Shown here piece by piece: positions 36,185-44,588 of a stretch of DNA of 64,000 nt. Position 1 is the stretch's first letter, and each line of letters opens with the position of its first letter. Source of the DNA: Streptomyces rubradiris (GTDB taxonomy: Bacteria > Actinomycetota > Actinomycetes > Streptomycetales > Streptomycetaceae); the NCBI RefSeq assembly GCF_016860525.1, contig NZ_BNEA01000015.1:5108501-5172500 (forward strand), in the 5' to 3' direction. Position numbers and translations under genes: made by a program. The notes under the pieces were generated by a model. It made no database searches, had not been told where the DNA came from, and worked only from the letters and a program-made list of their open reading frames with translations.

Positions 36185-36454
36185 TCAGTCGACCGGTGTC
36201 TGACCCCGGGTGTGACGTCCGCCTCTTTGCGCGGCGCAACGCGCCGCACACCGCTCCGACCGGCGCAGCAGCAGCCTGCAGACGGCCGTGACGGCGGTGA
36301 GACCCAGTGCGGTGCCGGCGGTGCCGGCCAGTGAGGTGCCGTACCAGAGCAGGACGACCGGTACGAGCACGCAGCTGAAGGCTGCCCACCGGATCAGCTC
36401 GCCGACGGCGTCCGGCGCGGGGCGGGGGTCGCTGCTGGATCGGGGACCGGGCAT
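36185..36454 (-). CDS. Small two-helix membrane protein (89 aa)
   Basis: ATG 36454 has AGGGAG 8 bases upstream; the longer form from 36514 lacks one. Two hydrophobic helices lie at residues about 22-42 and 45-65 with a short glycine-containing turn, then a strongly basic C-terminal tail rich in Arg and Cys. No family recognised. It is divergent from the universal stress protein gene. The 315-bp region between them (36455-36769) holds their promoters and nothing else I can identify. Confidence 0.6.
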   Translation of the reverse strand: MPGPRSSSDPRPAPDAVGELIRWAAFSCVLVPVVLLWYGTSLAGTAGTALGLTAVTAVCRLLLRRSERCAARCAAQRGGRHTRGQTPVD

Positions 36455-36769
36455 CTCGTACTCCCTGTGGCGGTGGCTCACCCCGGTACAACGCGCGTTC
36501 GACCGGCCGGTCACCGACCGTACATCTGTGAACGGTGTGCAAACCGCCTGTACGTGGCAGCAACCATTGCGTTACGGGCGCGGCTCGTGCATGCTCCGGT
36601 GAACCCCTGCGGACGCCGGGGGACCGCTTACGGAGCGTGCGCGGTATCTGGGCTCGGGAGGAGTGCCGCCGTACCCTTGGGGGTATGGGCTTGGGAAGAC
36701 GTTTCCCGGACACAGCTCCGCCGCACACTGTCGTCCCTTCCCATAAAGGATCACAACGCCGAGACAGCC

Positions 36770-37297
36770 ATGGCCGGTCACGAATTCTTCGAACCCGCGG
36801 ACCGCAAGCGGCCGGTCGCCGACCCCACGGCGGCCGATCCCCTGGCGGCGGAAGAGACACGTCCTTCCTGCGACCCCGCCTTCCGGCACGGAGTCGTCGT
36901 CGGCTTCGACGGCTCCACCTCCAGTGAGCGCGCCCTCGCCTACGCGATCGGCATGGCCCACCGTTCCCGCTCGGGCCTGATCATCGTCCATGTCGCCAAC
37001 CGGTTGCCCACCACCGTGTGGGCCGGCTGCGAACCGCCCGTCTTCGTCGACGTGCCGGACCACCGCACCGAGGTCCTCGGGCTCGAACTGGCCTGTGCGG
37101 ACTATCTGGCCGAGGTGCCGTGGATCCTGGTCGAGCGGGGCGGCGACATCTGCCACGAACTCGAAGAGGTCGGGCGGGAGTACGAGGCCGACGCGATCGT
37201 GGTCGGCTCCACGCACGGCATCGTCGGGCGGATCTTCGGCTCCGTCGCCGGGCGGCTCGCCAAGCGGGCGCGACGGCCCGTGATCGTCATCCCCTAG
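36770..37297 (+). CDS. Universal stress protein (UspA family)
   Basis: 175 aa from ATG 36770; the nearest purine-rich site (AAAGGA) is 18 bases away, so the start is moderately sure. A 40-residue acidic leader precedes one Usp domain: 'VVVGFDGSTSSERALAYAI' at the start and the ATP-binding 'VVGSTHGIVGRIFGSVAGRL' near the end (G-x2-G-x9-G-S/T pattern). It is an ATP-binding Usp presumably induced under stress or growth arrest. It is followed by a membrane transporter-like gene on the same strand. Confidence 0.88.
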   Translation: MAGHEFFEPADRKRPVADPTAADPLAAEETRPSCDPAFRHGVVVGFDGSTSSERALAYAIGMAHRSRSGLIIVHVANRLPTTVWAGCEPPVFVDVPDHRTEVLGLELACADYLAEVPWILVERGGDICHELEEVGREYEADAIVVGSTHGIVGRIFGSVAGRLAKRARRPVIVIP

Positions 37298-37424
37298 GGC
37301 GTCCCACGCCCCCTCAACTCCCTTTGCGCACACGCGGACTACTCGCGCGTAGCAGGTGTTCCGGCCCTGGTGGAGGGCATATACCGGGCACCGCACCACC
37401 GCACCTGCACGAAGGGAGCCCGCC

Positions 37425-37985
37425 GTGGACAACGACGTCTCCGCGGGGAACGTGACCACCGCCGTGGCCGGCCGGCTGGCCCTCGCCCTCACCCTCCTGG
37501 CGTTCGGGCTCGGCACGACCGGCGTCATCCACGGCGTGGGCGCCTCCGACACCGTGACCGTGGCCCACTACGTCGGCGGGGTCACCCTCTTCCTCGTCGG
37601 CCTGCTGGCCCTGCACGACGGCGCCGCCGCCTCCGGCGCGGGGTATGTCACGCTCGGCGCCCTGTGGTTCGCCTGGGCCGTGTCGGACCGCGGGCCGGCC
37701 AACGCCGCCGGGCTCTTCCTGCTGCTGTTCGCCCTGGTCGCCCTCACCCTGACCCTCACCGGCCGCGACACCCTCGGCCGGCTGCTGTACGGGCTGCTGT
37801 TCCTGTCCATGCTGGTGCTGGCCGTCGCGGCCTTCGCCGGCAGTTCCGTGCTCGCCCGGGCCGGCGGCTGGGTGGCCGTCGCCTCGGGCGCGGTGGCCTG
37901 GTACGCGGCGACGGCGGCGCTCGCGCACTGGCCGACGGCGGTGTCCCGGCGTGCCGCGGGCCGGGGGGTGACGGCCACCGGTTGA
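37425..37985 (+). CDS. GPR1/FUN34/YaaH-like membrane protein
   Basis: 186 aa from GTG 37425, with AGGGAG 7 bases before it. Six predicted membrane helices. The N-terminal 'AGRLALALTLLAFGLGTTGVIHG' and C-terminal 'RAGGWVAVASGAVAWYAATAALA' segments (quoted in part) resemble the acetate/succinate transporter family, but the hallmark NPAPLGL motif is missing. Transport of a small carboxylate is possible but unproven. A 13-bp hairpin terminates it against the convergent glmS gene. Confidence 0.7.
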   Translation: MDNDVSAGNVTTAVAGRLALALTLLAFGLGTTGVIHGVGASDTVTVAHYVGGVTLFLVGLLALHDGAAASGAGYVTLGALWFAWAVSDRGPANAAGLFLLLFALVALTLTLTGRDTLGRLLYGLLFLSMLVLAVAAFAGSSVLARAGGWVAVASGAVAWYAATAALAHWPTAVSRRAAGRGVTATG

Positions 37986-38003
37986 AGTCGAGCGGCATGA
38001 GAA

Positions 38004-38039
38004 GGACCCCCGCGTGACCGGTGGCACACGCGGGGGTCC
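38004..38039. terminator. Bidirectional hairpin between membrane protein gene and glmS
   Basis: GGACCCCCGCGTG (38004-38016) pairs perfectly with 38027-38039 across a 10-base loop, and a short T-rich stretch follows on the plus strand. It sits between convergent genes. Confidence 0.8.
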
Positions 38040-38054
38040 GTTCTGTGGCAGCGC

Positions 38055-39872
38055 CTACTCGACGGTGACCGACTTGGCGAGGTTCCTCGGCTTGTCGATG
38101 TCCCGGCCGAGCGCCTTCGCCGTGTGGTAGGCGAGGAGCTGGAGGGGGATGCCCATCAGGATCGGGTCCAGCTCGTCCTCGTTCTTCGGGACGATGATGG
38201 TCTGGTCCGCCTTCTCCTGGTGCTGGTGGGCCACCGCCAGGATCTTGCCCTCGCGGGCCTTGATCTCCTCCAGGGCCGCGCGGTTCTTCTCCAGCAGGTC
38301 GTCGTCGGGGACGATCGCGACCGTGGGCAGGGCCGGCTCTATGAGGGCCAGCGGGCCGTGCTTCAGCTCGGAGGCGGGGTAGGCCTCGGCGTGGATGTAG
38401 GAGACCTCCTTGAGCTTCAGGGACGCCTCGCGGGCCACCGGGTAGCCCCGGACCCGGCCGATGAAGAGCATCGAGCGGGCGTCGGCGTACTTCTCCGCCA
38501 GCCGCTTGATCTCCTCCTCCTGCTTCAGGATCTCGGAGATCTGCCCGGGCAGCCTGCGCAGGCCCTCGATGATCCGCTTGCCGTCGCGCACCGACAGGTC
38601 GCGGGTGCGGCCCAGGTGCAGCGCCAGCAGGGCGAAGGCCACCGTGGTGTTGGTGAAGCACTTGGTGGAGACGACGCAGACCTCGGGGCCGGCGTGGACG
38701 TAGACGCCGCCGTCGGCCTCGCGGGCGATCGCCGAACCGACGACGTTGACCACGCCGAGGACCCGCGCGCCCTTGCGCTTCAGCTCCTGCACGGCGGCCA
38801 GGACGTCGTAGGTCTCGCCGGACTGGGAGACGGCGATGTACAGGGTGTCGGGGTCCACGACCGCGTTGCGGTAGCGGAACTCGGAGGCCGGCTCGGCGTC
38901 GGCGGGGATGCGGGCCAGCTCCTCGATCATCTGGGCGCCGATCATGCCCGCGTGGTAGGAGGTGCCGCAGCCGAGGATCTTCACCCGGCGGATCCGCCGG
39001 GCCTCGCGGGCGTCCAGGTTGAGGCCGCCGAGGTGCACGGTGGAGAACCGGTCGTCGATCCGGCCGCGCAGCACCCGGTCCACGGCGTCGGCCTGCTCGA
39101 AGATCTCCTTGTGCATGTAGGTGTCATGGCCGCCCATGTCGTACGACTCGGCCTCCCACTCCACCGTGGTGGGCTCGGCGGTGGTGCGCGTGCCCTCCGT
39201 GGTGTAGGTGCGGAAGTCGTCGGCCTTGAGGGTGGCCATCTCGCCGTCGTCGAGGGTCACTATCTGGCGGGTGTGGGTGACCAGCGCGGCGATGTCGGAG
39301 GCGACGAACATCTCCTTCTCGCCGATGCCGAGGACGACCGGGGAGCCGTTGCGGGCCACCACGATCCGGTCCGGGAAGTCGGCGTGCAGGACGGCGATGC
39401 CGTAGGTGCCCTCGACCAGCCGGACCGCCTGGCGGACCTTGTCCTCCAGCTTCTCGGCCTGCGAGCGGGCGATGAGGTGGGTGAGGACCTCGGTGTCGGT
39501 CTCGGAGAGGAACTCGACGCCGTCGGCCTCCAGCTTGCGGCGCAGGTCGGCGGCGTTGTCGATGATGCCGTTGTGGACGACGGCGACCTTCTGGTCGGCC
39601 GACATGTGCGGGTGGGCGTTCACGTCGGAGGGGGCGCCGTGGGTGGCCCAGCGGGTGTGGGCGATGCCGGTGGTGCCCTTGAAGCGCGCCGGGACCCTGG
39701 CCTCCAGGTCGCGCACCCGGCCCTTGGCCTTGACCATCTTCAGACCGGGCGCCTTCGGGGAGGTGACGACGATGCCCGCGGAGTCGTAGCCGCGGTACTC
39801 CAGGCGCTGGAGGCCCTCCAGGAGGAGGGGGGCGACATCACGCTTCCCGATGTAACCGACAATTCCGCACAT
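38055..39872 (-). CDS. glmS: Glutamine-fructose-6-phosphate aminotransferase (GlmS)
   Basis: 605 aa from ATG 39872. The N-terminal nucleophile Cys2 ('MCGIVGYIG') and 'GYDSAGI' mark the class II glutaminase domain (1-240). Two SIS isomerase domains follow ('GCGTSYHAG', 'SQSGETYDVLAAV', 'GRVRGYPVAREASLKLKE'), ending with the conserved 'PRNLAKSVTVE'. It makes glucosamine-6-phosphate for peptidoglycan and other amino-sugar polymers. Streptomyces often carry two glmS genes; the location near adpA matches glmS2 of S. coelicolor. I see no glmS ribozyme-like structure upstream. Confidence 0.96.
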   Translation of the reverse strand: MCGIVGYIGKRDVAPLLLEGLQRLEYRGYDSAGIVVTSPKAPGLKMVKAKGRVRDLEARVPARFKGTTGIAHTRWATHGAPSDVNAHPHMSADQKVAVVHNGIIDNAADLRRKLEADGVEFLSETDTEVLTHLIARSQAEKLEDKVRQAVRLVEGTYGIAVLHADFPDRIVVARNGSPVVLGIGEKEMFVASDIAALVTHTRQIVTLDDGEMATLKADDFRTYTTEGTRTTAEPTTVEWEAESYDMGGHDTYMHKEIFEQADAVDRVLRGRIDDRFSTVHLGGLNLDAREARRIRRVKILGCGTSYHAGMIGAQMIEELARIPADAEPASEFRYRNAVVDPDTLYIAVSQSGETYDVLAAVQELKRKGARVLGVVNVVGSAIAREADGGVYVHAGPEVCVVSTKCFTNTTVAFALLALHLGRTRDLSVRDGKRIIEGLRRLPGQISEILKQEEEIKRLAEKYADARSMLFIGRVRGYPVAREASLKLKEVSYIHAEAYPASELKHGPLALIEPALPTVAIVPDDDLLEKNRAALEEIKAREGKILAVAHQHQEKADQTIIVPKNEDELDPILMGIPLQLLAYHTAKALGRDIDKPRNLAKSVTVE

Positions 39873-39947
39873 ATATAGAGGTATCCCTTGGCTGTCGCTG
39901 GTCCGGGCTGGAGGGGCGGGCTGAACGGGGCCTGTGTACGGCCGGTC

Positions 39948-40205
39948 TCAGCCGTAGACCATGCGGCGCAGCTGCCTGAGCGTCAGCTCCGGCGGCGCCA
40001 CCGCCCGGTATTTCAGGTCCGCCTCGATCCGCTGGAAGATCTCCGCGTTCACCAGGCCCTGGGCCTGGAGCTCGCGGTGGCGGCGACGGACGTACTCCTG
40101 GGTCGTCTCGTCGAAGTAGGCGAGCACGTCCTGGACCACGCGCAGCGCCTCGCCCCGGCTCAGGGGCGTGGACCGCGTCAGATGATCTACGAGTTCGTCG
40201 TGCAC
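39948..40205 (-). CDS. Small conserved protein of unknown function (85 aa)
   Basis: GTG 40205 is preferred because AGGA lies about 8 bases upstream; TTG 40241 gives 12 more basic residues without a site. The product is soluble, helical and charged: 'LSRGEALRVVQDVLAYFDETTQEYVRRRHRELQ' in part, ending in 'LTLRQLRRMVYG'. It looks like a compact helical bundle. No family recognised. It sits 75 bp upstream of glmS on the same strand, so co-transcription is possible. Confidence 0.65.
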   Translation of the reverse strand: MHDELVDHLTRSTPLSRGEALRVVQDVLAYFDETTQEYVRRRHRELQAQGLVNAEIFQRIEADLKYRAVAPPELTLRQLRRMVYG

Positions 40206-40292
40206 CCGGTAGATCCTGGGGTACCGGCGCCGGTTTCGCAAGAATCGTGCCCGATTCCGGGCAGAGGGCTGTTGAAACTCTTATGGCGCCCT

Positions 40293-40314
40293 GTTCGCCC
40301 CCTGTCCATCCGGA
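40293..40314 (+). promoter_or_regulatory. Possible PHO box upstream of phosphatase gene
   Basis: Two adjacent 11-nt units, GTTCGCCCCCT and GTCCATCCGGA, each fit the PhoP direct-repeat unit (GTTCACC-like) with one mismatch in the conserved part. They end about 40 bp before the gene for a Tat-exported phosphoesterase, whose family is commonly under PhoP control. Confidence 0.35.
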
Positions 40315-40355
40315 GTCCGGCATCTCGTTGCCCGAGCCGACGAGTTTCAGACGCC

Positions 40356-41939
40356 ATGGACATTCCTCGTATGGGCGTTCCCGAGAAGCTGGCCGAGCGC
40401 ATGAGCATGGCCGAACAGCACGAGTACCTGCGCGCCAGATTCTCGCGCCGCACCATGATCCGGGGCGGCGCGGTCACGCTGGGCGCCGTCGCCGGTGGCG
40501 CGTTCGTGCCGGGCGCCACCGCCCGGGCCGCCACCGGGCCGGCCCGGAGCACCGCCCCCGCCGCCGCCACGGTCGACGGCGCGCACGTCGCCCCCTTCGG
40601 CCGCCACCTGGCCTGGGGCAACGACCCGCGCACCGAGGTCACCGTCTCCTGGCAGGTCCCGGTCGCCGTCAAGAAGCCGTTCATCCGGATCGGCGCCCAC
40701 CCCTGGGACCTCTCCCACAAGGCAGAGGCCGAGGTCCGCACCCTGCACACCCCGGCCGGGGGCGGCGCGAGCGGCGACCACACCCAGTACTACCTGCACG
40801 CCCGGCTGACCCGCCTGCGCCCCGGCAGGACCTACTACTACGGCGTCGGCCACCAGGGCTTCGACCCGGCCGAGCCGCACCTGCTGGGCACCGTCGGCAC
40901 CTTCACCACGGCCCCCGCCCACAAGGCGCCGTTCACCTTCACCGCCTTCGGCGACGAGGGCGTCGGCTACCACGGCCTGGCCAACAACAGCCTCCTGCTC
41001 GGCCAGAACCCCGCCTTCCACCTGCACGCCGGCGACATCGCCTACGCCGACCCGTCCGGCGCGGGCAAGACCTCCGACACCGGCTTCGACGCGCGCACCT
41101 GGGACTCCTTCCTCGCCCAGACCGAAACCGTCGCCAAGCAGGTCCCGTGGATGCCGGCGTACGGCAACCACGACATGGAGGCCTGGTACTCGCCCAACGG
41201 CTACGGCGGTGAGGACGCCCGCTGGACCCTGCCGGACAACGGCCCGGACCGCGAGAACCTCCCGGGCGTCTACTCCTTCGTCTACGGCAACACCGCCGTC
41301 ATCTCACTCGACGCCAACGACATCTCCTACGAGATCCCGGCGAACCTGGGCATCTCCGGCGGAACCCAGACCACATGGCTGGAAGGGCAGCTGAAGAAGT
41401 TCCGCGCCGCCAAGGACGTGGACTTCATCGTCGTCTTCTTCCACCACTGCGCCTACTGCACCTCCACCGCCCACGCCTCCGAGGGCGGGGTGCGCCAGGA
41501 GTGGGTGCCGCTGTTCGAGAAGTACACCGTGGACCTGGTCATCAACGGCCACAACCACCAGTACGAGCGCACCGACGTGATCAAGGCGGGCGAGGTCGCC
41601 AGGGAGCTGCCCATCGGCGGCACGGCCTACCCCGAGACCGACGGCGTGGTCTACGTCACCGCCGGCGCGGCCGGCCGCAGTCTGTACGCCTTCACCGCCC
41701 CCGACACCTACGAGGGCCACGAGCACCGGACCGACTCCGTGGCCTCGTTCGTCAACACCGAGGACGGCAAGGTCCACGAGACCGTCGGCTGGTCCCGGGT
41801 GCGCTACCTGGACTACTCCTTCCTGCGCGTGGACGTCAGCCCCGCGCCCCGGGGCCGCCAGGCCACCCTGAGGGTGTCGGGCATCGCCGAGACCGGCGAC
41901 CGCATCGACCACTTCACGGTGTCCCGCACGGCCAAGTAG
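40356..41939 (+). CDS. Tat-exported purple-acid-phosphatase-like metallophosphoesterase
   Basis: 527 aa from ATG 40356 (ATG 40371 and 40401 are in-frame alternatives; none has a strong site). A twin-arginine signal 'FSRRTMIRGG' at about residue 30 and an AxA cleavage region direct export in folded form. A fibronectin-III-like N-domain (about 70-190) precedes the calcineurin-like core: 'FTAFGDEG', 'HLHAGDIAYAD', 'YGNHDMEA', 'HHCAYCTS', 'NGHNHQYER'. These supply the dinuclear metal ligands. It should release phosphate from extracellular phosphoesters. Confidence 0.9.
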   Translation: MDIPRMGVPEKLAERMSMAEQHEYLRARFSRRTMIRGGAVTLGAVAGGAFVPGATARAATGPARSTAPAAATVDGAHVAPFGRHLAWGNDPRTEVTVSWQVPVAVKKPFIRIGAHPWDLSHKAEAEVRTLHTPAGGGASGDHTQYYLHARLTRLRPGRTYYYGVGHQGFDPAEPHLLGTVGTFTTAPAHKAPFTFTAFGDEGVGYHGLANNSLLLGQNPAFHLHAGDIAYADPSGAGKTSDTGFDARTWDSFLAQTETVAKQVPWMPAYGNHDMEAWYSPNGYGGEDARWTLPDNGPDRENLPGVYSFVYGNTAVISLDANDISYEIPANLGISGGTQTTWLEGQLKKFRAAKDVDFIVVFFHHCAYCTSTAHASEGGVRQEWVPLFEKYTVDLVINGHNHQYERTDVIKAGEVARELPIGGTAYPETDGVVYVTAGAAGRSLYAFTAPDTYEGHEHRTDSVASFVNTEDGKVHETVGWSRVRYLDYSFLRVDVSPAPRGRQATLRVSGIAETGDRIDHFTVSRTAK

Positions 41940-41960
41940 CCCCCGCCGCACGGGCGGTCC

Positions 41961-42836
41961 TCACAGGCGCTTGAGGACCGCCTGCTTGGCCAGCGCGAAC
42001 TCCTCCTCCGTGAGCACCCCGTCACGGCGCAGCTCGCCGAGCTCCCGCAGCCGCCGCAGCAGCGTGTCGTGGTCGTCCCCGGCCGCCCGCTCCCCGGCCC
42101 GCCGCGCCGGGACGAGCTCCGCCGCCTCCCGCGCGGCCGAGGGGTGCGGCAGCCGCGCCTGCACCGCCGCCGCGACCAGGGCCATCAGCGGGTCCTTCCG
42201 GAACCCCCACAACTCCACCGCGTTCGGGTCGTACTTGGGCGGCACGTCCACCGGGGCGCCGCGCACCACGAACCGCAGGTGCCCGTTCTCCAGACCGGCG
42301 GCCGGCTGCCAGTCCACACCGGTGAGGTCGGCGAGCGCGATCGTGCGGGACCCGGCCGACGCCTTGGACTCCTCCGTCTTCCAGTTCCACTCCAGCCGCA
42401 CCCGCTCCCCGTCGAAGCTCGCGGTGCCGTCCCCGGCCGAGGCGGACACCGGCAGCGACGGGCCGGGCAGCAGGTACTCGTCGACCGGGCCGGGCGAAAT
42501 CCCCTCCAGCAGCAGGGCGTTGCGCAGCTCGTCGGCGACGTACTCGGCCACGCCGTACCGGTCGGGCTCCACGACGAGCTGATAGGGGTCGTGCGGCTCG
42601 GTGAGCCGGCCCGCGGTGGCCTGGAGCAGTGGATCGGCGCCGTCGCGCAGCCGCAGTCTGAGCCGTCCCGACTTCCGGCCCTGCTCCACGGAGACCCCGG
42701 CCAACGCGCGCAGCGGCACGACGAGTTCGCCCAGCTCACGGCGGAGCAGGCCCACGTTCTTGTCCCGGCCCGGGGTGATCCGCAGAGCGTCGCCGTCGAA
42801 GGCCCAGGTGCCGTCCTTCTGGATGATGTCCGCCAT
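41961..42836 (-). CDS. DUF4429 protein with C-terminal SHOCT motif
   Basis: 291 aa from ATG 42836. Two similar DUF4429 units (about residues 5-115 and 140-230: 'DGTWAFDGDALRI...' and 'DGTASFDGERVRLEW' show the repeated start) have PH-like beta character. The C-terminal 40 residues, 'HDTLLRRLRELGELRRDGVLTEEEFALAKQAVL' in part, are a SHOCT oligomerisation motif. No enzyme residues, signal peptide or membrane helix. The function of the family is unknown. It is convergent with the phosphatase gene and divergent from the hexosaminidase gene. Confidence 0.85.
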   Translation of the reverse strand: MADIIQKDGTWAFDGDALRITPGRDKNVGLLRRELGELVVPLRALAGVSVEQGRKSGRLRLRLRDGADPLLQATAGRLTEPHDPYQLVVEPDRYGVAEYVADELRNALLLEGISPGPVDEYLLPGPSLPVSASAGDGTASFDGERVRLEWNWKTEESKASAGSRTIALADLTGVDWQPAAGLENGHLRFVVRGAPVDVPPKYDPNAVELWGFRKDPLMALVAAAVQARLPHPSAAREAAELVPARRAGERAAGDDHDTLLRRLRELGELRRDGVLTEEEFALAKQAVLKRL

Positions 42837-42920
42837 ACGGGGATTGTTTCACCCGATCTGCGGCACAGTGGAGGACGACCCCGTCAGACGGTCACCTCCC
42901 CTTAACCGAAGGGAGCGCAT

Positions 42921-44522
42921 GTGAGACCGAACCACGGCACGACTCCCCGGACCTTCCGCACCCTCGCCACCCTGCTGCTGCTCGCGGCGGCCGGTGTCTT
43001 CGGCGTCGGCGCGGCCCCCGAGGTCCAGGCCGCCGCCCCCTCGCCGCTGGACCAGGTGGTCCCGGCGCCCGTCTCCGCCGAGCCGGGCGGCTCTCCGTAC
43101 CGCATCACCCGCGCCACCCGCATCCGCGTCGACGGCTCCGCCGAGGTCCGCCGCGTCGGCGCCTACCTCGCCGGCATCCTGCGCCCGTCCACCGGATACC
43201 CGCTGCCGCTCACCGACCACGGCAGCGGCGGCATCCGGCTCCGCCTGCACAAGGGAGACTTCGGCGCCGAGGGCTACCGGCTGCACAGCGGTGCCGGCGG
43301 TGTCACCCTCACCGCACGCACCCCCGCCGGGCTCTTCCACGGCGTCCAGACCCTGCGCCAGCTCCTCCCGGCGGCCGTCGAGAGGAAGACCGTGCAGGAC
43401 GGCCCCTGGAGGATCGCCGGCGGCACCATCGAGGACCGCCCCCGCTACGCCTACCGGGGCGCCATGCTCGACGTCTCCCGGCACTTCTTCACCGTCGACC
43501 AGGTCAAGCGCTACATCGACCAGGTGGCCCTCTACAAGGTCAACGAACTGCACCTGCACCTCAGCGACGACCAGGGCTGGCGCATCGCCATCGACTCCTG
43601 GCCGCGCCTGGCCACCCACGGCGGCGCCACCCAGGTCGGCGGCGGCCCGGGCGGCTACTACACCAAGGCCGACTACCGGGAGATCGTCCGCTACGCGGCC
43701 TCCCGCTACCTGGAGGTCGTCCCCGAGATCGACATGCCCGGCCACACCAACGCGGCCCTGTCCTCGTACGCCGAGCTCAACTGCGACGGGGTGGCACCCC
43801 CGCCCTACACCGGCACCCGGGTCGGCTTCAGCTCGCTGTGCGTGCCCAAGGAGGTCACCTACGACTTCGTGGACGACGTGATCCGCGAGGTCGCCGCCCT
43901 CACCCCCGGCCGCTACCTGCACATCGGCGGAGACGAGGCGTACTCCACCAGCCACGCCGACTACGTGGCCTTCATGGACCGGGTGCAGCCGGTGGTCGCC
44001 CGCTACGGCAAGACGGTCATCGGCTGGCACCAGCTCGCCGGTGCCGGCCCGGCCCCGGGCGCCCTCGCCCAGTACTGGGGCCTGGACCGCACGAGCGCAG
44101 CCGAGAAGGAACAGGTCGCGCAGGCCGCCCGGAACGGCACCGGGATCGTCCTGTCCCCGGCCGACCGGATCTACCTCGACATGAAGTACACCGCCGACAC
44201 CCCCATCGGCACCAAGTGGGCGAGCCTGGTGGAGGTGCGGCGCGCCTACGACTGGGACCCGGGCTCCTATCTGGCCGGGGTGCCCGCCGAGGCCGTCCGG
44301 GGCGTCGAGGCGCCCCTGTGGACGGAGACGGTGGCGACCACCGCCGACATCGAGTACCTGGCCTTCCCGCGGTTCGCCGGGGCGGCCGAGCTGGGCTGGT
44401 CGCCGGCCGACCGGCTGGGCTGGGACGGCTACCGGGAGCGGCTGGCCGCCCAGGGCCCCCGCTGGGACGCCCTCGGCATCGGCTACTACCACTCACCCCA
44501 GGTGCCCTGGCCGGCACCCTGA
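42921..44522 (+). CDS. Secreted GH20 beta-N-acetylhexosaminidase
   Basis: 533 aa from GTG 42921, with GGGAG 6 bases upstream. Signal peptide (about 1-37, 'LLLLAAAGVFGVGAAPEVQAAA' in part). GH20b N-domain (about 45-160) and catalytic barrel (about 165-515) with 'RGAMLDVSRHFF', 'HLHLSDDQGWRI', 'PEIDMPGHTNAAL' and the catalytic Asp-Glu pair in 'HIGGDEAYS'. It removes terminal GlcNAc from chitobiose and related oligosaccharides by substrate-assisted catalysis. The S. coelicolor counterpart next to the des genes is a characterised hexosaminidase. It complements the GH18 chitinase at 18704. Confidence 0.94.
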   Translation: MRPNHGTTPRTFRTLATLLLLAAAGVFGVGAAPEVQAAAPSPLDQVVPAPVSAEPGGSPYRITRATRIRVDGSAEVRRVGAYLAGILRPSTGYPLPLTDHGSGGIRLRLHKGDFGAEGYRLHSGAGGVTLTARTPAGLFHGVQTLRQLLPAAVERKTVQDGPWRIAGGTIEDRPRYAYRGAMLDVSRHFFTVDQVKRYIDQVALYKVNELHLHLSDDQGWRIAIDSWPRLATHGGATQVGGGPGGYYTKADYREIVRYAASRYLEVVPEIDMPGHTNAALSSYAELNCDGVAPPPYTGTRVGFSSLCVPKEVTYDFVDDVIREVAALTPGRYLHIGGDEAYSTSHADYVAFMDRVQPVVARYGKTVIGWHQLAGAGPAPGALAQYWGLDRTSAAEKEQVAQAARNGTGIVLSPADRIYLDMKYTADTPIGTKWASLVEVRRAYDWDPGSYLAGVPAEAVRGVEAPLWTETVATTADIEYLAFPRFAGAAELGWSPADRLGWDGYRERLAAQGPRWDALGIGYYHSPQVPWPAP

Positions 44523-44536
44523 CCCGAGGAACACCG

Positions 44537-44573
44537 ACGGGCACCCCGGAGGACCGTACTCCGGGGTGCCCGT
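44537..44573. terminator. Hairpin between hexosaminidase and desD
   Basis: 44537-44551 is the exact reverse complement of 44559-44573 (15-bp stem, 7-base loop), located between two convergent stops. It ends both the hexosaminidase and the des transcript. Confidence 0.85.
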
Positions 44574-44588
44574 CCGCCCGCGGGGCCG

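Noticed and set aside
39873..39947. A glmS ribozyme upstream of glmS
   Set aside because: The spacer is only 75 bp and lacks the conserved core; this ribozyme is not expected in Streptomyces.
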